Below are positions 40,888 through 49,859 of a DNA stretch of 53,610 nt, piece by piece. Positions within the stretch are counted from its first letter, which is position 1, and each line of letters starts with the position of its first letter. The DNA is taken from NCBI GenBank assembly GCA_020072805.1, contig JAIQGC010000011.1, positions 1 to 53,610 on the forward strand. Reading direction: 5' to 3'. The position numbers and the translations under genes were made by a program. Under the pieces are notes generated by a model. That model worked only from the letters and a program-made list of their open reading frames with translations, was not told the DNA's origin and made no database searches. Source of the stretch: Terriglobia bacterium (GTDB taxonomy: Bacteria > Acidobacteriota > Terriglobia > Acidiferrales > UBA7541).

Positions 40888-41175
40888 TAACTGTCCCGGA
40901 GGCCAGTGGAAAAACGGGGCATAACCACAATGTATAGTGGTACCAGGACTATTTAAACGCTATATTTGCAGGACGCTGCCCGGAAACTGCCCGGAACTAC
41001 CGACAATACCCGCTATTCCTAGGACAACTACCCCCACGATTCCCTTGACGGCTGCTTCCTGCGGATGTGATAAGGGAGTCACGGCCTGCACCCGTCGGGG
41101 GAACGCAGCAGTGACGGGGGCGCGTCAGCGGAACGAGTTCCGCGATATTGGGGCGAAGAGCAAGAGCGCCAAGGG
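40888..41175. other. intergenic region upstream of the pil locus with a structured segment
   Basis: TTGACG (41045-41050), a 17-nt spacer and TGATAA (41068-41073) form a weak sigma70-like pair. Just downstream GTCAC (41078-41082) pairs with GTGAC (41111-41115), enclosing CTGC (41086-41089)/GCAG (41105-41108), a two-stage stem that would lie in the leader of the HTH-pilM transcript. Confidence 0.35.
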
Positions 41176-41385
41176 GTGGCGTTCCCTGTGAATGAATCGC
41201 GAGAAGTGATGAACGTGAGGCAGGCGTCGCAGTATCTGGGGGTTTCTCCGGACACGCTGTATCGCTACATTACCGAGGGAGATATTCCCGCGTTCAAGCT
41301 GGGCAACCGCTGGAAGCTGAGAAAGACGATTTTGGACCGCTGGATGGAACGGAAGATGAGCCAGTCGCACGCGAGGCGCAGGTAG
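41176..41385 (+). CDS. excisionase/MerR-type helix-turn-helix DNA-binding protein
   Basis: 69 residues from a GTG at 41176 (ATG at 41209 possible). The body VRQASQYLGVSPDTLYRYITEGDIPAFKLGNRWKLRKTILDRWM is a full HTH_17/excisionase-type winged helix. It lies 35 nt before pilM on the same strand, and such small HTH genes precede pil clusters in some related bacteria, so control of pilus genes is likely rather than phage excision; no integrase is nearby. Confidence 0.85.
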   Translation: MAFPVNESREVMNVRQASQYLGVSPDTLYRYITEGDIPAFKLGNRWKLRKTILDRWMERKMSQSHARRR

Positions 41386-41420
41386 TCGGGCAGGATTGAA
41401 ACGAGGGAAGAGGCCGCGAT

Positions 41421-42464
41421 ATGTTCGGCAAAAAGAGCAAGCAGTTAGTGGGATTGGATATCGGGTCCACGTCGATCAAGGCGGTGGAGCTGAAATCCAC
41501 CAAAGCCGGCTACGAGCTGGTGAGCTTCGGCATGGAAGCGCTGGCGCCGGACACGGTGGTGGACGGAGCCATCATGGACGCGCCGCAGGTGGCCAATACC
41601 ATCAGCAAGATTTTCGACACGCAGAAAATCAAGACGAAGAACGTGTCCACGTCGGTTTCGGGGCATTCGGTGATCGTGAAGCGGGTGCCGCTGCCGCTGA
41701 TGAGCGAGGAAGAGCTCTACGACCGGATCCCGGCGGAAGCGGCGCAGCACATCCCGTTCGACATCGCGGACGTGAACCTGAGCTACCAGCTGCTGGAGTC
41801 GATGGATTCGCAGATGGACGTGCTGCTGGTGGCGGTGAAGAAGGACAAGATTCTGAATCACACCAACGTGCTGGCGCAGGCGGGGAAGACGCCGGTGGTG
41901 GTGGATATCGACGCTTTTGCCCTGCAGAACTGTTTTGAAGTGAATTACGAACCGGACGCGGGGCAGACGGTGGCGCTGCTGAACATGGGCGCGAGCGTGA
42001 TGAACATCAACATCGTGCGCGGGGGGATCCCACTGTTCACGCGCGACGTATCGGTGGGCGGAAACCAGTACACAGATGCGCTGCAGAAGGAATTGGATTT
42101 GAGCTTTGACGACGCAGAGCGGCTGAAGCGGGGCGATCAGATCGCCAGCGTGACGGACGAGCAGAAGCACCAGATTCTGCGCAGCGTATCGGATATTTTG
42201 ACGCTGGAAATTCAGAAGACGTTCGATTTCTTCCGGGCCACGGCGAGCGGGGAAAATATCCAGCGGATTCTGGTGGCCGGGGGCACGGCGCGGGTGCCGG
42301 GACTGATCGACCTGTTGCGGGAAGAATTTGCGATGTCGGTGGAGGAGCTGAATCCATTCCGGAAGGTGCTCGTAAATCCGGCGAAACATTCGGATGACCA
42401 AATCCGGGAGCTGTCTCCGCGGCTGGCGATTGCCGTGGGGCTGGCGCTGAGGAGTTTTGACTAG
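41421..42464 (+). CDS. pilM: type IV pilus assembly protein PilM
   Basis: A 347-residue actin/FtsA-like ATPase that binds the cytoplasmic tail of PilN. Visible motifs are LVGLDIGSTSIKAVEL at residues 9-24, the adenosine-binding GGTARVPGLIDLLREEF near 290 and the C-terminal PRLAIAVGLALRSFD. Length fits the family. It begins the pilMNOPQ series; pilN follows two bases after its stop. Confidence 0.96.
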   Translation: MFGKKSKQLVGLDIGSTSIKAVELKSTKAGYELVSFGMEALAPDTVVDGAIMDAPQVANTISKIFDTQKIKTKNVSTSVSGHSVIVKRVPLPLMSEEELYDRIPAEAAQHIPFDIADVNLSYQLLESMDSQMDVLLVAVKKDKILNHTNVLAQAGKTPVVVDIDAFALQNCFEVNYEPDAGQTVALLNMGASVMNINIVRGGIPLFTRDVSVGGNQYTDALQKELDLSFDDAERLKRGDQIASVTDEQKHQILRSVSDILTLEIQKTFDFFRATASGENIQRILVAGGTARVPGLIDLLREEFAMSVEELNPFRKVLVNPAKHSDDQIRELSPRLAIAVGLALRSFD

Positions 42465-42466
42465 CC

Positions 42467-43114
42467 ATGATTCGCATAAACTTACTGGGGCAAGCGCGGC
42501 CGAAAGCCGGCCGCAAGGCGGTGGACCTGGGCGCGGCGCTGCCGGCGGCGCTGATGGGCGCGGGGGTGCTTTTCGGGGGCGCCGTGCTGGCGTTTTATTA
42601 CACGACGCTGCAGAAGGATTTGAACAAGGCCCAGGATGACGTCAAGAGACTGAAGGCGGAAAAGACAAATCTGGAGCGGATTAAACAGGAAGTGGAAAGT
42701 TTCGAGGCGCAGCAGAAGGTCTTACAGCAGCGGGTATCGATCATCGAGCAACTGCAGCGGGACCGCACGGGCGGGCAGGAATTAATGGACGCGGTGGCCA
42801 ATACGGTGTCGCGGACCGAGAATTTGTGGCTGACGACCATGACCAAGAAGGGCAAGTCGCTGACGGTGAACGGGGTGGCGGCGTCGCTGAATTCGGTGGC
42901 GAATTTCATCACGCAACTGAAGAGGTCGGGATATTTCGAGAAGATCGAGATCAAGCATTCGACGCAGGATGATAAGGCCACCGGGATCGAGACGTTCGTC
43001 TTCGAACTGAGCGCGGATATTGCACCGCCGGCGCCCGCGGCGACGGCCAAGCCGGCGAATGCGCCGCAGGCTGCGCCGGCGAAAAAAGCCGCCAGTCCGG
43101 CGAAGAAAGGATAG
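42467..43114 (+). CDS. pilN: type IV pilus assembly protein PilN
   Basis: A 215-residue inner-membrane protein. The N-terminal MIRINLLGQARPK is the conserved PilM-binding tail, followed by one transmembrane helix (about 22-46) and a coiled coil (QKDLNKAQDDVKRLKAEKTNLERIKQEVESFEAQQ) with a small periplasmic ferredoxin-like fold. The last 35 residues are an Ala/Pro/Lys-rich tail unusual for PilN. It starts two bases after pilM and is followed by pilO. Confidence 0.93.
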   Translation: MIRINLLGQARPKAGRKAVDLGAALPAALMGAGVLFGGAVLAFYYTTLQKDLNKAQDDVKRLKAEKTNLERIKQEVESFEAQQKVLQQRVSIIEQLQRDRTGGQELMDAVANTVSRTENLWLTTMTKKGKSLTVNGVAASLNSVANFITQLKRSGYFEKIEIKHSTQDDKATGIETFVFELSADIAPPAPAATAKPANAPQAAPAKKAASPAKKG

Positions 43115-43123
43115 GGGGGCGCC

Positions 43124-43759
43124 GTGGCGAATCCGTTTCGGGACATGTCGGTGTTCATGCAGGCGCTGGTGGCGGTAGCCATCGCGGTGGTGATTGTTTT
43201 GCTGGGTCTGTACGTGCCGTTCTCGCCGGTCTATACGGCGCGCGAGGATCTGGACCGGGCGGTGGCGGAGCGCACCACGCTGACCACGGAAGTGTCGCAG
43301 TTGCAAGTGTACCGGCAGCGCTACAGCGAATTGAAACAGCAGATGGATGCGCTGGCGAAGCAACTGGAGACGCTGCGAACGATCGTGCCGGAAGATAAGG
43401 AAGCGGACGAATTTATCCGGCTGTTGCAGGGAGCGGCGGCGGCGGCCACGGTGCAAGTGCGGCGAATCACGTCGCTGCCGGTGGTGGCCAGACAGATTCA
43501 CTACGAAATGCCGTTTGAAATCCAGGTGGATGGCAGCTACTTCAATGTGCTGGATTTCTTCACGAGGCTGAGCCGTCTTTCGAGAATCATCAACGTGGGA
43601 GACTTGTCGTTTACGGACGCGGAGAAGAAGGGGAAGTACACCTTTCGTCCGGGAACGACGGTGCAGGGAACGATGACGGTGACGACATTTTTCGCAAAAC
43701 CAACCGAGGCGGCGCCGGCGGGCGGGACGCTCCCCAAGCCACCGGCGGGAAAGCCGTAA
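43124..43759 (+). CDS. pilO: type IV pilus assembly protein PilO
   Basis: A 211-residue bitopic protein with a transmembrane helix (about 15-36, VAVAIAVVIVLLGLYVPF), a coiled coil (AVAERTTLTTEVSQLQVYRQRYSELKQQMDALAKQLETL) and a periplasmic pseudo-ferredoxin domain (YEMPFEIQVDGSYFNVLDFFTRLSRLSRIINVGDLSF). It pairs with PilN to connect PilM to the secretin. The start codon is GTG at 43124. Tail is Pro/Gly-rich. Confidence 0.93.
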   Translation: MANPFRDMSVFMQALVAVAIAVVIVLLGLYVPFSPVYTAREDLDRAVAERTTLTTEVSQLQVYRQRYSELKQQMDALAKQLETLRTIVPEDKEADEFIRLLQGAAAAATVQVRRITSLPVVARQIHYEMPFEIQVDGSYFNVLDFFTRLSRLSRIINVGDLSFTDAEKKGKYTFRPGTTVQGTMTVTTFFAKPTEAAPAGGTLPKPPAGKP

Positions 43760-43779
43760 GAGGGGTCAGGCGAACAATT

Positions 43780-44733
43780 ATGATGCGTGCAGCGCAGAGA
43801 TTGATGGTGGGGATGGTGGTCATGCTGGCGGGGAGTTGTGTGTATGGGCAAGAGAGCCCCTCCACGCAAAAGCCCGCGGCAACGGTGCCGGCAACGACGC
43901 CAGCAGCTCCGACGGCGGCGGCAACGGTTAAGAAGGACGAGACCAAGAAAGCGGATGCAAAGAAGATTGTAAAGAAGAAAGCCGGGGCGAAGAAGGCCGC
44001 GGCCGGAACGAAGCCTGCGCAGGGCGCGGGACAGACGGGAAGCGCGGCCGGGAAGGCCGCAACGCCGGCAAGCAAACCCGCAGCGCCGGCAACAAAACAG
44101 ATTGTGCCGGCGAGCAAGCCAGCGGCCCCGGCGAGCAAGCCGGTGGTTCCCGCGGGTAAGACGGCGGCGCCCAGCGCGCCGGCCGCAAAAGCGATTGTGC
44201 CGGCCGGGAAGGCGGCGGAGAAGGCCCAGGCCGGGAAGCCGAAAGCTCCGGCGAAGGGAAAGACGCCGGAGAAGGCTGCGGCGAAACCAGCGGCAGCGCA
44301 GGCAAAGCCCGCGATGGATATCGGGAAGACGCCGGCGCCGTCAGGGGCCAAGCCGGAAGCCGGCGGAGCGCCAGCGAAGGAGGAACCGGCGGAAGGGAAA
44401 GTGATCCGGCGGGATCCATTCCGGGCGCTGATAGGGACGGATAAGACGGGAACAGGGATATCGAATCTGCCGCCGGGGATAGCAGGGTTGCAGGTGAACG
44501 GGCTGCGGCTGGATGGGGTGGTGAGGGCGCCGAACGGAATGATCGCGGTGGTATCGAACGATCAGGCGCGGACGTATTTCCTGCGCGAAGGGGATCAGTT
44601 GTACGACGGCCGAGTGGAAAAAATCATGATGGACAGCGTTTCGTTCCACGAAGTCAGCAAAGATGCGTTTGGAAGGGCAGTGGAACGTCAGGTGATTAAG
44701 AGGATTTACTCCAGACCAGGAGAAAAGCAATGA
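43780..44733 (+). CDS. pilP: PilP-like pilus lipoprotein-type linker with long Lys/Ala/Pro region
   Basis: 317 residues with a signal peptide (MMRAAQRLMVGMVVMLAGSCVYG; Cys20 is present but no clear lipobox follows). Residues about 30-200 are a degenerate repeat of Ala, Lys and Pro (KPAAPASKPVVPA) that probably spans the periplasm. The C-terminal 115 residues are the PilP beta-domain: RRDPFRALI, LPPGIAGLQVNGLRLDGVVRAPNGMIAVVSNDQART, FLREGDQLYDGRVEKIMMDSVSF. It contacts PilQ. It overlaps pilQ by ATGA at 44730-44733, indicating translational coupling. The linker is much longer than in classical PilP (about 175 residues). Confidence 0.88.
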   Translation: MMRAAQRLMVGMVVMLAGSCVYGQESPSTQKPAATVPATTPAAPTAAATVKKDETKKADAKKIVKKKAGAKKAAAGTKPAQGAGQTGSAAGKAATPASKPAAPATKQIVPASKPAAPASKPVVPAGKTAAPSAPAAKAIVPAGKAAEKAQAGKPKAPAKGKTPEKAAAKPAAAQAKPAMDIGKTPAPSGAKPEAGGAPAKEEPAEGKVIRRDPFRALIGTDKTGTGISNLPPGIAGLQVNGLRLDGVVRAPNGMIAVVSNDQARTYFLREGDQLYDGRVEKIMMDSVSFHEVSKDAFGRAVERQVIKRIYSRPGEKQ

Positions 44734-46805
44734 AGACGAATGGGGCAGCCGGAAGGCTGGGCTGCAGTTTGCTGGTGATATTCGTGCTGATGGCGGGCGG
44801 GTGGAGCGCCAGGGCGCAGGAGCACGGGGGCCCGGCGAGGGGCGGTGCGGTGATCTCGAGCGTGGCGATCACGCAAGCGGGGGAGCGCGCCAGCGTGCGC
44901 GTGGAAGGCGAAGGCCTGCAGGAAGCGCGGGCCATGCGCATGGAGAATCCCAACCGGCTGGTGCTGGATTTTGCCGGGACGAGGATGGCGGTGGAGAAGA
45001 CGGAGATTCCTGGGGTGTCGGCTCCCGTGCTGGGAGTGCGCCTGGGGCAGTACAAGCCCACGGTAGCGCGGGTGGTGATCGACCTGACGACCCATGCGGA
45101 GTACGAAGTGACCCGCGATGGCGGCGGGGTGGTGATCCTGATCAAGGGCGGAGCGGCTCTTCCCGCGGCAAAAGAGGACGTGGCCGCAGCGCAAACCGGG
45201 GATAGCGGGACACAGAAGATTCCAATGCACTTCGGGGTGGCCGCACCGAGGATACGGGCAAGTGCCGCGAGAAGGAATGGGAAAGCGGGACGCTTTGGGG
45301 CGCCCAGCCTGAAATATGCGCTGCCCAAAGAACTGACGCAGCCGCTGCAAGCACTGGCGATTCCTGCCGGAAAGCCGGCGCGACCGGCGCAGGAACCACA
45401 GCCGCAACCGCAGCAGCCGGCACCGGTGGTGCCCGCAGCGCCTGCGGCACAGCAGGCGGCGGCGCCGAGTGCGCCCGCGGGAACGCAGCAGGCCGCGACG
45501 GGACCGATCACCATGGCCTCGATCACGCAGGGCGGAAAATACACGGGCGAGCCGATCTCGGTGAATTTGAAGGACGTGGACCTGAAGGACTTCTTCCGGC
45601 TGATTCATGAAATCAGCGGATTGAACGTGATTCTGGACCCCGCGGTGAAGGGGACGCTGACCATCGTTCTGGACGAAGTGCCGTGGGATCAGGCGCTCGA
45701 TCTGGTGCTGCTGAACAACGGCCTGGACAAACAAGTGAGCGGAAACGTGCTGCGGATCGCCACCCGGGAAACCTTCACGAAGGAAGCGAAAGTCCAGCAG
45801 GAAATGCAGAAGGCCCAGCAGGAAGTGGTGGAGCCGGTGACGGTGACACGGGTGCTGAGCTATGCGAAGGCCAAGGATATGGAGCCGACGCTGAAGAAGT
45901 TCCTGAGCGCGCGGGGAGACATTTTTTCCGACGCGCGGTCGAACCAGCTGATTATCCGGGATATCCCGTCGACGATCCCGGTGGTGGATAATTTGCTGCG
46001 GCAACTGGACCGGAAATCGCAGCAGGTGGAGATCGAGGCGCGAGTGGTATCGGCTTCGCGGTCGTTCGCGCGGGATTTGGGCGTGCAACTGGCGTTCGCG
46101 GGAACCACGACGAATGGGCGCAACGTATTCGGCGGAAACCAGGCGGTGGGGTCGAGCACATTGATTTCCCCGGCGGGCGTTCCACCGCCACCGCTGACGG
46201 TTGGCGGGAGTAGTTCGGGAGGAGGCGTCATGCCGCTGGTCTACAACCTGGCGGCGGGAGCCGCGACGAGCGGGATGGTGTTCGGGCACCGTTCGCCGAA
46301 CGCGGCCGTGGATCTGTTCATCAGCGCGGCGGAGGCGAAGGGCGTGGGGAAACTGCTCTCCAAGCCGAAGATCATCACGCAGAACAACGAAAAGGCCACG
46401 GTGAAGCAAGGTACGAAAATCCCCGTGCAGACCATGGTGAACAACACCGTTGCCATTCAGCTGATTGACGCGGTGCTGAAACTGGAAGTGACGCCGCAGA
46501 TCACCGCGGACGGCACGGTGTACATGGAAGTGATGGTGGAAAACACGCAGATAGACAACGGAATTGCGCGAGTTCAGGGCGTTCCGGCGTTGGACACGCA
46601 ATCGGCGGAAACCAAGATTACCGTTCCGGACGGGCAGACCGTGGTGCTGGGCGGAATCATCGTTTCGCAGCAGCGCGTGGACATCAACCAGGTGCCCTTG
46701 CTGGGCAGCATGCCGGTCATCGGGCATCTGTTCCGACGTCAGTCGGTGAGCAACTCGTCGCAGGAGCTGTTCTTCTTCCTGACCCCGCGGGTCATCCCCG
46801 GGTAA
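44730..46805 (+). CDS. pilQ: type IV pilus secretin PilQ
   Basis: A 691-residue outer-membrane secretin with a signal peptide. The N-terminal AMIN domain (about 38-125: VAITQAGERASVRVEGEGL, NRLVLDFAG) binds peptidoglycan; a Pro/Gln-rich linker (about 205-265) leads to secretin N1 (VSVNLKDVDLKDFFRLIHEISGLNVILD), N0-like domain and the C-terminal secretin barrel (NAAVDLFISAAEAKGVGKLLSKPKIITQNNEKATVKQGTKIPVQT, DGQTVVLGGIIVSQQ, VPLLGSMPVIGHLFR). It forms the pore through which the pilus passes. Last gene of the block, ending before the hairpin at 46832. Confidence 0.95.
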   Translation: MKTNGAAGRLGCSLLVIFVLMAGGWSARAQEHGGPARGGAVISSVAITQAGERASVRVEGEGLQEARAMRMENPNRLVLDFAGTRMAVEKTEIPGVSAPVLGVRLGQYKPTVARVVIDLTTHAEYEVTRDGGGVVILIKGGAALPAAKEDVAAAQTGDSGTQKIPMHFGVAAPRIRASAARRNGKAGRFGAPSLKYALPKELTQPLQALAIPAGKPARPAQEPQPQPQQPAPVVPAAPAAQQAAAPSAPAGTQQAATGPITMASITQGGKYTGEPISVNLKDVDLKDFFRLIHEISGLNVILDPAVKGTLTIVLDEVPWDQALDLVLLNNGLDKQVSGNVLRIATRETFTKEAKVQQEMQKAQQEVVEPVTVTRVLSYAKAKDMEPTLKKFLSARGDIFSDARSNQLIIRDIPSTIPVVDNLLRQLDRKSQQVEIEARVVSASRSFARDLGVQLAFAGTTTNGRNVFGGNQAVGSSTLISPAGVPPPPLTVGGSSSGGGVMPLVYNLAAGAATSGMVFGHRSPNAAVDLFISAAEAKGVGKLLSKPKIITQNNEKATVKQGTKIPVQTMVNNTVAIQLIDAVLKLEVTPQITADGTVYMEVMVENTQIDNGIARVQGVPALDTQSAETKITVPDGQTVVLGGIIVSQQRVDINQVPLLGSMPVIGHLFRRQSVSNSSQELFFFLTPRVIPG

Positions 46806-46831
46806 GAAACGGTTCGAACCGAGGGAAATTG

Positions 46832-46864
46832 ATGGAGGAGATTTCGGTCTCCTCCATTTCCTTT
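46832..46864 (+). terminator. terminator hairpin after pilQ
   Basis: A perfect 10-bp stem ATGGAGGAGA (46832-46841) / TCTCCTCCAT (46848-46857), loop TTTCGG, followed by TTCCTTT. It lies 26 nt after the pilQ stop. The ATG and GGAGGAG inside the stem look like a start region but are paired. Confidence 0.6.
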
Positions 46865-47947
46865 ATGAGGGATTCTTTTTCAATTCGAGGCAGGGAGCTG
46901 CGCAAACTGCTGCAACGGGCGGGGCTGGACGCCTGGGTGGTGGCCGAGCCGGCGAACTGGTACTACCTTACGGGATTCACCGGGGAAGCGGGAATGCTGG
47001 TGGTGTCGGAGGGGGAGAGCGCGCTGGTGACGGATGGGCGCTTTACGAGCCAGGCGCGGGAGGAATGCCACGGGCTGAGGGTGGTGGAACAGAAGGGGGC
47101 GTTGGGCGAGGCTGTGGGGAAGTATTTACAGTCCAAAAGACTCAAGCGGATTGGCTACGACCCCGGGCGGATGAGCGTGGAACAACTGGGGAGGCTGCGC
47201 AAGGGCGCCGGGAAGAATAAGGAGTGGAAGGGCCGGAAGGGGCTGGTCGAGGGGCTGAGGATGGTGAAGGAGCCCGGAGAACTGGCGCAGATGCGCAAAG
47301 CGGCGGCGCTGGCCGACGCGGTCCTGAGCGGGGTGCTCAAGCTACTGAAGCCCGGGGTGAGGGAATTGGAGATCGCGGCGGAAATTGAGTACCAGATGCG
47401 CCGAAAAGGGGCCAACGGGGCGGCATTTGAGAGCATTGTGGCCTTTGGGGAGAGGTCGGCGCTGCCTCATGCCGGGCCCACGGAGCGGAAGTTACGGAAA
47501 AATGAATTGGTCGTCCTGGACCTGGGTGCTATACTCGGCCATTATTGCAGCGACATCACCCGGACGGTCTATTTAGGGCGCGCCCCGGGGCGCATCCGCG
47601 GATGGTATCAGGCGGTTCTGGAGGCCCAGGAAGCGGCCATAGGGGCAATCGGGGCCGGGGTGGAATGCGGGAAAGTGGATGAAGCCGCGCGGAAAGTACT
47701 GGCGGGGCATGGATTGGAAGAGAGATTCATCCATAGCACGGGGCATGGGCTGGGATTGGAAGTACACGAGGAGCCCAGACTGGCTCGGGGCCAGAGGAGC
47801 AGGCTGGCGGCCGGGAATGTAGTCACCGTGGAACCAGGGGTTTATGTGCCGGGGGTAGGGGGCATACGCATCGAGGATGATGTGGCGGTGCATGAGGGCG
47901 GAATAGAAGTGCTCACCCGCAGCAAGCGGGAATTCACCGAGATCTAA
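46865..47947 (+). CDS. pepQ: M24-family aminopeptidase, Xaa-Pro type
   Basis: A 360-residue metallopeptidase that removes N-terminal residues before proline. N-terminal creatinase-like domain (YYLTGFTGEAG) and C-terminal pita-bread domain with all five metal ligands: Asp in VVLDLGA, Asp in CSDITRT, His in HSTGHGLG, Glu in VTVEPG and Glu in RIEDDVAV. The ATG at 46865 is preferred over the ATG at 46832, which lies inside the terminator hairpin. It precedes accB by six bases. Whether it is PepP or PepQ is not certain. Confidence 0.9.
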   Translation: MRDSFSIRGRELRKLLQRAGLDAWVVAEPANWYYLTGFTGEAGMLVVSEGESALVTDGRFTSQAREECHGLRVVEQKGALGEAVGKYLQSKRLKRIGYDPGRMSVEQLGRLRKGAGKNKEWKGRKGLVEGLRMVKEPGELAQMRKAAALADAVLSGVLKLLKPGVRELEIAAEIEYQMRRKGANGAAFESIVAFGERSALPHAGPTERKLRKNELVVLDLGAILGHYCSDITRTVYLGRAPGRIRGWYQAVLEAQEAAIGAIGAGVECGKVDEAARKVLAGHGLEERFIHSTGHGLGLEVHEEPRLARGQRSRLAAGNVVTVEPGVYVPGVGGIRIEDDVAVHEGGIEVLTRSKREFTEI

Positions 47948-47953
47948 AAGGGT

Positions 47954-48490
47954 ATGAAACCGAAAAAGGGAAAAAAAGGAACAGGCGCGTTCTTCGAAGG
48001 GCCGGATGTGCGGCAAGTCGAGGAAGTGCTGCGGGTGATGAAGGAGAATAACCTCGAGGAGTTTGAGTATTCGCGAGGGGACGTAAAGATCCGGCTGAAG
48101 AAGGCCGGGAGCGGGGCGGCGGGGATGGTTCGGCATGGGGCGCCGGAAATCATCGTGGCCAGCGCCCCGGCGGAGGAAGCCGCCAGCGCGGCGCCGCGGG
48201 GAGGCGGTGCGGCGGCCGGGGAAGGGCGGGCGACGGAGGATCTGCACATCGTGAAGTCGCCGATCGTAGGGACGTTTTATGCTTCGCCGAGCCCGGGAGC
48301 GGAACCGTTCGTGAAGGTGGGATCGCACGTGGAGAATGGGCAGACGCTGTGCATCGTGGAAGCGATGAAGCTGATGAATGAGATCGAATCGGATGCCAGC
48401 GGGGAAGTGATGCGGGTATTCGCGGAAAACGGGCAGCCGGTGGAATACGGCCAGCCCTTGTTCGGGATCCGGCCCAGCCGGAAGAAGTAG
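47954..48490 (+). CDS. accB: acetyl-CoA carboxylase biotin carboxyl carrier protein
   Basis: A 178-residue protein. The C-terminal 80 residues are the biotinyl domain with the biotin lysine Lys139 in EAMKLMNEI and the thumb region [13 protein letters not shown]. The N-terminal part has a helix ([19 protein letters not shown]) and the Ala/Pro-rich linker typical of BCCP. It carries CO2 to AccA/AccD in fatty-acid synthesis. It is followed by accC after 13 nt, as in most genomes. Confidence 0.96.
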   Translation: MKPKKGKKGTGAFFEGPDVRQVEEVLRVMKENNLEEFEYSRGDVKIRLKKAGSGAAGMVRHGAPEIIVASAPAEEAASAAPRGGGAAAGEGRATEDLHIVKSPIVGTFYASPSPGAEPFVKVGSHVENGQTLCIVEAMKLMNEIESDASGEVMRVFAENGQPVEYGQPLFGIRPSRKK

Positions 48491-48503
48491 CCATCAAGAG
48501 ATC

Positions 48504-49853
48504 ATGTTCCAGAAAATTCTTGTAGCCAACCGCGGGGAAATCGCCCTGCGGGTGATTTGCGCCTGTAAAGAACTGGGGATATCGACGGTCGCGGTGTATT
48601 CGGACGCGGACCGCAACGCGCTGCACGTGCGTTTCGCGGACGAGGCGGTATGCATCGGGCCGGCGCGCAGCAGCGAAAGCTATCTGAACATTCCGCAGGT
48701 GATCAGCGCGGCGGAGATCACCAACGTGGACGCCATCCATCCGGGATACGGGTTCCTTTCGGAAAACGCCAACTTCGCCAAGGTGTGCCAGGCCTCGAAA
48801 ATCACGTTCATCGGGCCGCGGCCGGAGATTCTGGAGTTGATGGGGGAAAAGGACCGGGCGCGGCGGGAAATGAAGTCGGCGGGAGTGCCGACGGTGCCGG
48901 GCAGCGACGGAGTGATCGAGGACGAAGCGCAACTGGTGAAGGAAGCGGAGAAAATCGGCTATCCGCTGATCCTGAAGGCTTCGGCGGGAGGCGGCGGGCG
49001 GGGGATGCGCGTGGTGCGCAATCTGGAAGAGCTGGTGCCGGCCTACCAGACGGCGCGGAACGAAGCGCAGCAGGCCTTTGGAACGCCGGACGTGTATGCG
49101 GAGAAGTTTCTGGAGAGGCCGCGGCACATCGAGTTTCAGGTGCTGGGAGACGAACACGGCAAGGTGATCCATCTGGGCGAGCGGGAATGCAGCATCCAGA
49201 GGAGGCACCAGAAGCTGGTGGAGGAGTCGCCCTCGCCGGCGATCGACGCGCGGAAGCGGGAAGAGCTGGGCGCGGTGGTGGTGAAGGCGCTGGAGAAGGT
49301 GGGCTACACCAACGCCGGGACGGTGGAGTTTTTGATGGACGAAGACGGGTCCATCTATTTCATCGAGATGAATACGCGGATTCAGGTGGAGCACCCGGTG
49401 ACCGAGCGGGTGACGGGAGTGGACCTGATCAAGGCGCAGATCAAGATTTCGGCGGGCGAGACGCTGGAAGCGGCCGCGGGGCAGGTGCATTTCAACGGGC
49501 ACGCGATCGAATGCCGCATCAATGCGGAGGACCCGGAAACGTTCGTGCCCTGCGCGGGGCGGATCACGGCCTACCAGCCGCCGGGAGGAACGGGCGTGCG
49601 GGTGGATTCGGCGGCGTATACGGGAGCATACATTCCGCCGTACTACGATTCGCTGATCGCCAAGCTGATCACCCACGGGCGGGACCGCGCGGAGGCCATT
49701 GCGCGGATGAGGCGCGCGCTGGAGATGTTCGTGATCGAGGGGATCAAGACGTCGATTCCGCTGCAGAGGAGAATTCTGGCGGACCCGGAGTTCGCCGCGG
49801 GGCGGCTGGATACACACTTCCTGGAACGGATGTTTGCCGCCGGGGGGAAATAG
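48504..49853 (+). CDS. accC: acetyl-CoA carboxylase biotin carboxylase subunit
   Basis: A 449-residue ATP-grasp enzyme that carboxylates the biotin on AccB using bicarbonate and ATP. Motifs visible: [36 protein letters not shown]-binding [46 protein letters not shown] and [13 protein letters not shown]. Size matches the E. coli subunit (449). Encoded with accB; thiE starts six bases after it. Confidence 0.97.
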   Translation: MFQKILVANRGEIALRVICACKELGISTVAVYSDADRNALHVRFADEAVCIGPARSSESYLNIPQVISAAEITNVDAIHPGYGFLSENANFAKVCQASKITFIGPRPEILELMGEKDRARREMKSAGVPTVPGSDGVIEDEAQLVKEAEKIGYPLILKASAGGGGRGMRVVRNLEELVPAYQTARNEAQQAFGTPDVYAEKFLERPRHIEFQVLGDEHGKVIHLGERECSIQRRHQKLVEESPSPAIDARKREELGAVVVKALEKVGYTNAGTVEFLMDEDGSIYFIEMNTRIQVEHPVTERVTGVDLIKAQIKISAGETLEAAAGQVHFNGHAIECRINAEDPETFVPCAGRITAYQPPGGTGVRVDSAAYTGAYIPPYYDSLIAKLITHGRDRAEAIARMRRALEMFVIEGIKTSIPLQRRILADPEFAAGRLDTHFLERMFAAGGK

Positions 49854-49859
49854 TTCACG

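Noticed and set aside
41078-41160. c-di-GMP riboswitch upstream of the pil genes
   Set aside because: A two-part stem is present, but the conserved GEMM segments (such as GGCAAACC and CGCAAAGCC) are absent.
40937-41191. 84-codon ORF between ubiD and the HTH gene
   Set aside because: Pro/Thr/Cys-rich composition without ribosome site; it overlaps the structured leader and the HTH start.
44706-46727. 673-codon minus-strand frame opposite pilQ
   Set aside because: His/Arg-rich text of the kind produced by reverse reading; pilQ has all secretin motifs and couples to pilP.
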